DNA of 5,425 nucleotides. Source: Comamonadaceae bacterium (GTDB lineage Bacteria > Pseudomonadota > Gammaproteobacteria > Burkholderiales > Burkholderiaceae_C). The translations under genes and the position numbers were made by a program. Below, in pieces: positions 1 through 5,425 of the stretch (within the stretch, counting starts at the first letter, position 1; the number at the start of each line of letters is the position of its first letter). The stretch spans positions 1 to 5,425 of the forward strand of contig CANCDA010000168.1 of the NCBI GenBank assembly GCA_947374705.1, given 5' to 3'. The notes under the pieces are model-generated. The model was not told the DNA's origin. It did not search any database and saw nothing but the letters and a program-made list of their open reading frames with translations.

Positions 1-1702
<1,702 letters not shown>

Positions 1703-1710
1703 AAGAAAAG

Positions 1711-1715
1711 CTCCA
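1711..1715 (-). promoter_or_regulatory. Shine-Dalgarno site of glmS
   Basis: On the minus strand TGGAG lies 8 bases before the ATG at 1702. This spacing supports the start that yields the MCGIVG N-terminus, whose Cys2 must be exposed for catalysis. Confidence 0.75.
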
Positions 1716-1754
1716 GAGGTTGAAAGGGGACTGCGGGAAGGAGAAGGGAAGATG

Positions 1755-1772
1755 GGGTCAGATAACTGACCC
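1755..1772. repeat. Inverted repeat GGGTCAG-ATAA-CTGACCC
   Basis: Two perfect 7-base arms (1755-1761 and 1766-1772) flank the 4-base centre ATAA. The repeat sits 53 bases upstream of the glmS start and 108 bases upstream of the Bug remnant start. It could be an operator, a small hairpin in the glmS leader, or a fragment of a dispersed repeat. There is no T-run on either side, so an intrinsic terminator is unlikely. Its function is not known from the sequence. Confidence 0.6.
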
Positions 1773-1792
1773 AAGGTGCTATGGTAGCCCGT

Positions 1793-1821
1793 GGCAAAGC
1801 CGTTGCCGGTGAATTTTTCAC
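1793..1821. repeat. Two adjacent short inverted repeats in the glmS/Bug intergenic region
   Basis: GGCAA (1793-1797) pairs with TTGCC (1803-1807) across 5 bases. Immediately beside it, GTGAA (1809-1813) pairs with TTCAC (1817-1821) across TTT. The second has the look of a small dyad operator. I could not place convincing -35/-10 boxes around either one, so a regulatory role is only a possibility. Confidence 0.4.
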
Positions 1822-1879
1822 AAAACAGCGCCCTTCGTCATCCTGCAAAATGCGGACTCCCTCTTAAAGGCCGTATCTC

Positions 1880-2269
1880 ATGCCCAAGCCCTTCGCGCAA
1901 CTCGTCTCGGTCATCCTGGCGCTGACCACCTGGTTGGCGCCCTGCGCAGCCCAGGCCACCTACCCCGACAAACCGGTGCGCATCATCGTTCCCTTCTCCC
2001 CCGGTGGCGGCACTGATCTGGTGGCCAAGAGCGCGCCCGACGGCTACGCCTTGCTCATCGCCACCTTTGCCAACGCCGTCAACCCCAGCCTGCTGCCCAA
2101 ACTGCCCTACGCCAGCGACACCGCCTTCGCGCCCATCGTGTTGATTGGCCGCTCGCCCAATGTGCTGGTGGTGCGGGCGGAGGAGGCGAGATGGATGGAA
2201 CCTCAGTTTCCAGCGCTGCGCAACGCGGGGCGCCAGCCGTCTAACATCAGCCCAGTACGGCTGGGTTAA
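1880..2269 (+). pseudogene. Decayed Bug/TctC-family solute-binding protein gene (internal deletion and 3' truncation)
   Basis: The N-terminus is a clear Bug protein of the tripartite tricarboxylate transporter type. It has a signal peptide ending AQA (residue 26), then YPDKPVRIIVPF and the loop GGGTDLVA (42-49). An AAAGG site lies 9 bases before the ATG. After residue 49 it jumps straight to KSAPDGY. Compared with the intact paralogue in this window (its residues 44-76), exactly 33 residues are absent, in frame. Similarity continues through SPNVLVV (about residue 98, position 2173) and then stops. The last 31 residues, ARWMEPQF onwards, are not Bug-like. About 130 codons remain against a usual ~320-330. 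Both lobes of the binding protein are therefore broken and it should not bind ligand. Its 3' end overlaps the end of the convergent tspO gene. It differs clearly from the downstream Bug gene, so it is not a recent copy of it. Confidence 0.85.
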
Positions 2270-2747
2270 GCGTCCACATGGCGTAGGTTAGCGCGCTCGC
2301 AAAGGACACCCAGACCCAGTAGGGTGTCAACATCAAAGCCGCTATTTTTTGGCGCGGCCAGAACGCGACCATCGTGCCAACGATGAGCACCCACAACAGC
2401 AAAATCTCCGCCAATGCCCAAGCCCCTTGGTGCCAGACAAAGAACAGCCAGGTCCACAGCGCATTGGCCCCCAACTGTGCGACGAAGAGCCCAAGCGCCA
2501 CCCCCGCACCTCTGCACCCATGGGCACGCCAGACCAACCACGCGGAGATGGCCATCAACAGATAAAGCGCCGACCAAACCGGCCCAAACAGCCACGCCGG
2601 TGGCGCCCATGCCGGGCGCAGCAGTTGCATGTAAAACGTGCCCGCTTGCGCTGAGGCGAAGGCCCCAATGGCTGCGGCGCTGAAGGTCAGCAGCAACCAG
2701 GCAGCAAGGCCCATGGCTTGTTTGAACGGCGAAAATGGTGGGGTCAT
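2247..2747 (-). CDS. TspO/MBR family tryptophan-rich membrane protein
   Basis: This 166-residue protein is very hydrophobic, contains 15 tryptophans and fits five transmembrane helices. That matches TspO/peripheral benzodiazepine receptor proteins (usually 150-170 residues), which bind porphyrins and related ligands in the membrane and are linked to tetrapyrrole and stress regulation. Family landmarks are RPAWAPPAWLFGPVW (44-58) after helix 1, GANALWTWLFF (93-103), and PYWVWVSFASALTYAMW (142-158) followed by TLNP. In the last helix the position where many members have Asn (LN) appears to be Thr154, which is a recollection of the family pattern rather than an alignment. The start at 2747 has only a weak GGA 3 bases away. 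ATG at 2714 (residue 12) is an alternative that would shorten the N-terminal tail. Downstream it runs tail to tail into the Bug remnant with a 23-base overlap and no obvious terminator. Actual ligand and role are not determinable here. Confidence 0.9.
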   Translation of the reverse strand: MTPPFSPFKQAMGLAAWLLLTFSAAAIGAFASAQAGTFYMQLLRPAWAPPAWLFGPVWSALYLLMAISAWLVWRAHGCRGAGVALGLFVAQLGANALWTWLFFVWHQGAWALAEILLLWVLIVGTMVAFWPRQKIAALMLTPYWVWVSFASALTYAMWTLNPAVLG

Positions 2748-2751
2748 GTAT

Positions 2752-2764
2752 CCAACACAGTTGG
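2752..2764 (-). other. Small hairpin overlapping the tspO ribosome-binding region
   Basis: CCAAC and GTTGG arms of 5 bases enclose a 3-base loop. On the minus strand the second arm carries the only purine-rich stretch (TTGGA) before the tspO ATG at 2747, so folding could hide the ribosome site. The stem is short and may be chance. Confidence 0.25.
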
Positions 2765-2765
2765 G

Positions 2766-2894
2766 CTATTGCTTCAAATCACGCAAGAGATTGTCATACG
2801 AATTCAGCACGGTGTCATAGGCGCAGTCGTCGTGAAGCCAAGTCATCCACGCGGTATTTTTATTTTCTTGGAATGGCGTAAGTGCCCACGACAT
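2766..2894 (-). CDS. Possible small ORF (42 aa) between the thioesterase and tspO
   Basis: An ATG at 2894 opens a 42-codon frame ending in TAG at 2768-2766. It overlaps the last 35 bases of the thioesterase gene. A shorter version starts at ATG 2846 (26 residues). The predicted peptide begins MSWALTPFQENKN and ends VLNSYDNLLRDLKQ. It is rich in N, D and W and poor in the Arg/Ala/Pro bias typical of shadow frames in this DNA, so it reads more like a protein than noise. It is in the same frame as tspO, which starts 18 bases after the TAG. I recognise no family. It could be a leader peptide, a small protein, a degraded 3' end of a lost gene, or chance. No strong Shine-Dalgarno site was found. 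Confidence 0.3.
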   Translation of the reverse strand: MSWALTPFQENKNTAWMTWLHDDCAYDTVLNSYDNLLRDLKQ

Positions 2895-3264
2895 GCGCCA
2901 CCAGTTCGGGGCTGCCTTCGGAGTACAAACTCACCTCGCCCACGGCCAGGGTCTTGCCCAGCTTGATCAGCTTGCACACGCCCACAATGCTTTTGTCGGC
3001 GGCGGGTTTTCTCAGGAAGTTGATGTTCAAGCTGGTTGTGACCGTCAGCGGCACGATGCCAATCTCCCCCAATATGGCCACGTACAGCGCCACATCGGCC
3101 ACCGTCATCAGCACCGGGCCCGACACCGTGCCACCGGGTCGCAGCTCATCCACGCCGATAAGATGGCGCACGGTGGATGAGGCATTACCCACTTCGTCCA
3201 CAATGCATTTGCTCTGGGGAAAAGAGGCGGCGAGGAAGGTGGCTATTTCTGATTTGGTCGGCAT
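2860..3264 (-). CDS. PaaI-type hotdog-fold thioesterase
   Basis: This 134-residue cytoplasmic protein has the single-hotdog layout of the PaaI/YbgC-like acyl-CoA thioesterases, which hydrolyse CoA thioesters and usually form tetramers. The signature is RPGGTVSGPVLMTVADVALY (42-61): the GG turn and helix, with Asp57 in the position of the usual catalytic acid. TTSLNINFLRKP (76-87) is the central strand, and the protein ends with the typical VGTYAIP strand. The length is normal for the family. I chose ATG 3264 because MPTKSEIATFL resembles family N-termini and leaves 63 bases before the divergent Bug gene. ATG 3297 is in frame, adds 11 residues, and has a GGA only 2 bases away, so the start is uncertain. 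The acyl group is unknown. It is divergent from the Bug-flavoprotein pair, which may or may not mean a shared pathway. Confidence 0.9.
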   Translation of the reverse strand: MPTKSEIATFLAASFPQSKCIVDEVGNASSTVRHLIGVDELRPGGTVSGPVLMTVADVALYVAILGEIGIVPLTVTTSLNINFLRKPAADKSIVGVCKLIKLGKTLAVGEVSLYSEGSPELVAHVVGTYAIPRK

Positions 3265-3318
3265 GATGCGGTTTACCCAGTGTGATCGTGACGGCATTGT
3301 CCAACATAAGTTTTGATC

Positions 3319-3323
3319 GGAGA
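3319..3323 (+). promoter_or_regulatory. Shine-Dalgarno site of the intact Bug gene
   Basis: GGAGA ends 4 bases before ATG 3328. This site, together with the clean signal peptide MKRFVLTLATALCG that starts there, decides for ATG 3328 over the in-frame TTG at 3313. Confidence 0.7.
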
Positions 3324-3327
3324 TTTT

Positions 3328-4284
3328 ATGAAGCGTTTTGTTTTAACCCTCGCTACAGCGCTGTGTGGCCTGAGCGTCCAAGCCCAAAACTGGCCCACCA
3401 AGCCGGTGCGCTTCATCGTCTCCCTGCCCGCAGGCAGCGCCACCGACATCGTGGCCCGCGCCCTGTCCGAGCGCCTGAGCGTGCAGCTCGGTCAACCCTT
3501 TGTGGTGGAGAACCGGCCCGGCGCGAGCGGCTCGATTGCCATGAACCTGGTGGCCAAGGCCGAGCCCGATGGCTACACCATTCTGGCGCACTCGTCCTCC
3601 GGCACGGTGGTGCCCTCCACCATCCCCAACCTGCCGTTTGATGTGCTCAAAGATTTGTCCGGCGTCACCATGCTGGCCAACATCCCGAACGCACTGGCCG
3701 TGGCACCGGGCAAGGGTTTTAACTCGGTCAAAGAGTTGGTGGCGTTCGCCAAGGCCAACCCCGGCAAGATCAACTACGCCACCGTCGGCTCGGGCAGCGC
3801 CACGCACCTGAACGCCGAGCGCTTTCGCCTGAGTGCGGGCATTACCGGCCTGCAAGTGCCCTACAAAGGCACGTCAGAGGCGCTCACCGACCTGATGGCC
3901 GGGCGTGTGGACTTTTGCTTTTGCCCCGTGAGCAATGTGCTGCCGCTGGCCAAAGACGGGCGCTTGGCGATGTTGGCGGTCGGCTCCAGCAAGCGGGCCT
4001 CCGGCGCGCCTGAGATTCCCACCACCGAAGAGGCCGGTGTGCCCAAGTCGGCCTACAACTTTTACGTGGGCCTGTCCGTGCCGTCCAAGATGCCGCGTGA
4101 CATCGTGATGAAGCTGCACACGGAAACCGTGAAGGCCTTGAACGCCCCCGAGATGAAAGAGCGCTACGCCAAGATGGGCATTGACGCGCACATCTTCACC
4201 CCCGACCAGTTTGACGCTTACCTGCGTGAGGAAGTGGCGGCTAACGCGACACTGGTGAAAGCGGCGGGCATAACGAGTCAATGA
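3328..4284 (+). CDS. Bug/TctC-family tripartite tricarboxylate transporter substrate-binding protein
   Basis: This 318-residue periplasmic binding protein is predicted to capture an organic anion for a TctAB-type secondary transporter or for sensing. The signal peptide has a KR n-region, a hydrophobic core and a VQA cleavage motif at residue 19. The mature protein begins QNWPTKPVRFIV, followed by the ligand loop PAGSATDIVAR (34-44), VVENRPGASGS (59-69) and KAEPDGYT (77-84), all typical Bug landmarks. The length is normal for the family and there is no disruption. The FCFCP segment in the second lobe carries two cysteines, which is unusual for an exported protein. Its TGA overlaps the ATG of the following flavoprotein gene (ATGA), implying translational coupling and a common pathway. 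No membrane subunits (TctA/TctB) are in view. Bug proteins bind di- and tricarboxylates, aromatic acids and amino acids among others, so the ligand cannot be assigned. Confidence 0.93.
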   Translation: MKRFVLTLATALCGLSVQAQNWPTKPVRFIVSLPAGSATDIVARALSERLSVQLGQPFVVENRPGASGSIAMNLVAKAEPDGYTILAHSSSGTVVPSTIPNLPFDVLKDLSGVTMLANIPNALAVAPGKGFNSVKELVAFAKANPGKINYATVGSGSATHLNAERFRLSAGITGLQVPYKGTSEALTDLMAGRVDFCFCPVSNVLPLAKDGRLAMLAVGSSKRASGAPEIPTTEEAGVPKSAYNFYVGLSVPSKMPRDIVMKLHTETVKALNAPEMKERYAKMGIDAHIFTPDQFDAYLREEVAANATLVKAAGITSQ

Positions 4285-5425
4285 AGCCTTGTGAAATCGT
4301 CATCGTCGGTCACGGCGCAGCGGGCCTGTGTGCGGCGGTGTCAGCGGCTGAGGCGGCTTTAGAACAAGGCTGCAAAGTCAGCATCACCGTCATCGAGCGC
4401 GCGTCTGAGGCCGAGCACGGGGGCAACAGCCGCTGGACGCCCTCCTACATCCGCATGCCCTCGGTCGCGGGGGTGGCAGACGGCTTTGTTGAAGACATCG
4501 TGCGCGAGTCCAGCGGGCGGGCCGACGTCCATTATTTTCAACGTCTGGCAGAGGATGCCGGGCCATCCGCCGCTTGGCTGCAAGCCCACGGTGTCACTTT
4601 TCATACCCCCGTGTACTACTTGGCCGCAGGGCCAGCGCGCATACAGCCAGTCGGGGGCGGGGCTGCCGTGATGGGTGCGCTATTGGCCAGCGCCAAACGC
4701 CTGGGCGTGGTCTTTCATTACGGCCATGCGGCGCAGTCATTGCAGCTTAATGAGGCGGGCGCTGTCAGTGGCGTTGTTCTGGACGATGGCAGAAAAATCA
4801 AAGCCCACCGCGTCATCCTCGCCAGCGGCGGTTTTGCGGGCAACGCCGACATGTTGGGCGAGCACTTTGGCCCTGCCGCACGCAGTATGCAGCCCATCTC
4901 CCCCGGCACGCGCGCCAACACGGGCGCGGGCATCCGCATGGCGCTCGCCGTGGGCGCATTGCCCGCCGGTGACTGGCAGGGCATGCACGCCGAACCCATC
5001 GATGCACGCAGCACCGGCCCAGCCCCGGTGGTGCTGGTCTATCCCTACGGCATCGTGGTCGATCAAAACGGCGATCGGTTTTTTGACGAAGGTGCAGGCC
5101 TGGTGCATGAAACCTGGGAACACTTTGCGCGCCACATCCACATGGCCCTGCCCGGCCATCAAGCCTATGCCATTTTGGACAGCCGCTTGCTGGACATCCC
5201 GAACTACGAGCGCGCCATCCGCTCCGAAGTCGCCCCGCTTCGCGCCGACTCCATTGCCGAACTGGCCGCATTGCTAGGCATCCCCGCTGACCTCCTGCAA
5301 GCCACGGTGCACGCCTACAACGCAGCTGCCACTGCCGACACAAGCCACTTCGACGCCACCCGCACCGACGGCATCCAAACCGCCCCCGGTTACACGCCGC
5401 CCAAGTCCAACTGGGCGCGCCCCAT
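4281..5425 (+). CDS. FAD-dependent fumarate reductase/TcuA-like flavoprotein dehydrogenase, 3' end cut by window
   Basis: An open frame of 381 codons runs to the window edge. It is a soluble FAD_binding_2 (succinate dehydrogenase/fumarate reductase flavoprotein) enzyme without a signal peptide. It shows the N-terminal dinucleotide fold GHGAAG (10-15) with Glu39 ending the second strand, then GGNSR (47-51), VGGG (124-127), ILASGGF (179-185) and NTGAGIRMA (213-221). A substrate-capping domain follows, with GIVVDQNGDRFFDEG (257-271), and PPKSNWARP lies at the edge. This arrangement resembles FAD-dependent tricarballylate dehydrogenase TcuA (about 465 residues), so roughly 80-100 residues are missing here, including the last FAD and active-site motifs. 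It starts inside the stop of the Bug gene (ATGA overlap), so it is probably translated by reinitiation. It likely oxidises or reduces the carboxylate captured by that protein. A ketosteroid-dehydrogenase-like or other FRD-family role cannot be excluded. Confidence 0.9.
   Translation, partial: MKPCEIVIVGHGAAGLCAAVSAAEAALEQGCKVSITVIERASEAEHGGNSRWTPSYIRMPSVAGVADGFVEDIVRESSGRADVHYFQRLAEDAGPSAAWLQAHGVTFHTPVYYLAAGPARIQPVGGGAAVMGALLASAKRLGVVFHYGHAAQSLQLNEAGAVSGVVLDDGRKIKAHRVILASGGFAGNADMLGEHFGPAARSMQPISPGTRANTGAGIRMALAVGALPAGDWQGMHAEPIDARSTGPAPVVLVYPYGIVVDQNGDRFFDEGAGLVHETWEHFARHIHMALPGHQAYAILDSRLLDIPNYERAIRSEVAPLRADSIAELAALLGIPADLLQATVHAYNAAATADTSHFDATRTDGIQTAPGYTPPKSNWARP

Noticed and set aside
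1703..1879. A glmS ribozyme or other riboswitch upstream of glmS
   Set aside because: The intergenic region shows only short dyads and nothing resembling the glmS ribozyme core, which is otherwise typical of Firmicutes.
2248..2263. CAGCC-6-GGCTG stem at the end of tspO as a terminator
   Set aside because: The stem is only 5 bases, lies within and at the end of coding sequence, and has no following T-run.
2349..2683. Several plus-strand open frames opposite tspO
   Set aside because: They are low-complexity R/P/A-rich shadows of the tspO coding frame, with no recognisable domain.
2882..3316. A 144-codon plus-strand frame opposite the thioesterase
   Set aside because: It is a mirror of the conserved hotdog gene on the minus strand and has no motif of its own.
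4675..5277. A 200-codon plus-strand frame inside the flavoprotein gene
   Set aside because: It is an alternative-frame shadow. The overlapping frame carries the ordered FAD-binding motifs.

Overview
The window looks like chromosomal DNA from a GC-rich beta-proteobacterium, most likely Burkholderiales and close to Comamonadaceae. This is inferred from GC-rich codon use and from two Bug-type periplasmic solute-binding genes, a family strongly expanded in that order. No rRNA, tRNA, insertion sequence or CRISPR array was seen.

Layout. (1) Positions 1-1702, minus strand: glmS, glucosamine-6-phosphate synthase, missing only its C-terminal end at the window edge. (2) 1703-1879: a divergent intergenic region with three short inverted repeats. 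(3) 1880-2269, plus strand: a decayed Bug gene with an apparent in-frame internal deletion and a lost 3' half. It meets (4) a tspO-like gene (2247-2747, minus) tail to tail. (5) 2748-2859, minus: a short spacer holding a possible 42-residue ORF in the same frame as tspO. (6) 2860-3264, minus: a PaaI-type hotdog thioesterase. (7) 3328-4284, plus: an intact Bug protein divergent from the thioesterase. Its stop codon overlaps the start of (8) a FAD-dependent fumarate reductase/TcuA-like flavoprotein that runs off the window at 5425.

How the genes may work together. glmS is a housekeeping cell-wall gene. The Bug gene and the flavoprotein form a tightly coupled pair, which suggests periplasmic capture of a carboxylate followed by its cytoplasmic oxidation. 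That resembles tricarballylate use (tcu plus a tripartite tricarboxylate transporter), but the substrate cannot be read from the sequence. The thioesterase and tspO may form a loose minus-strand unit. No wholly new system is evident. The points most worth a second look are the deletion scar in the Bug pseudogene, the coupled Bug-flavoprotein pair, and the small ORF upstream of tspO.
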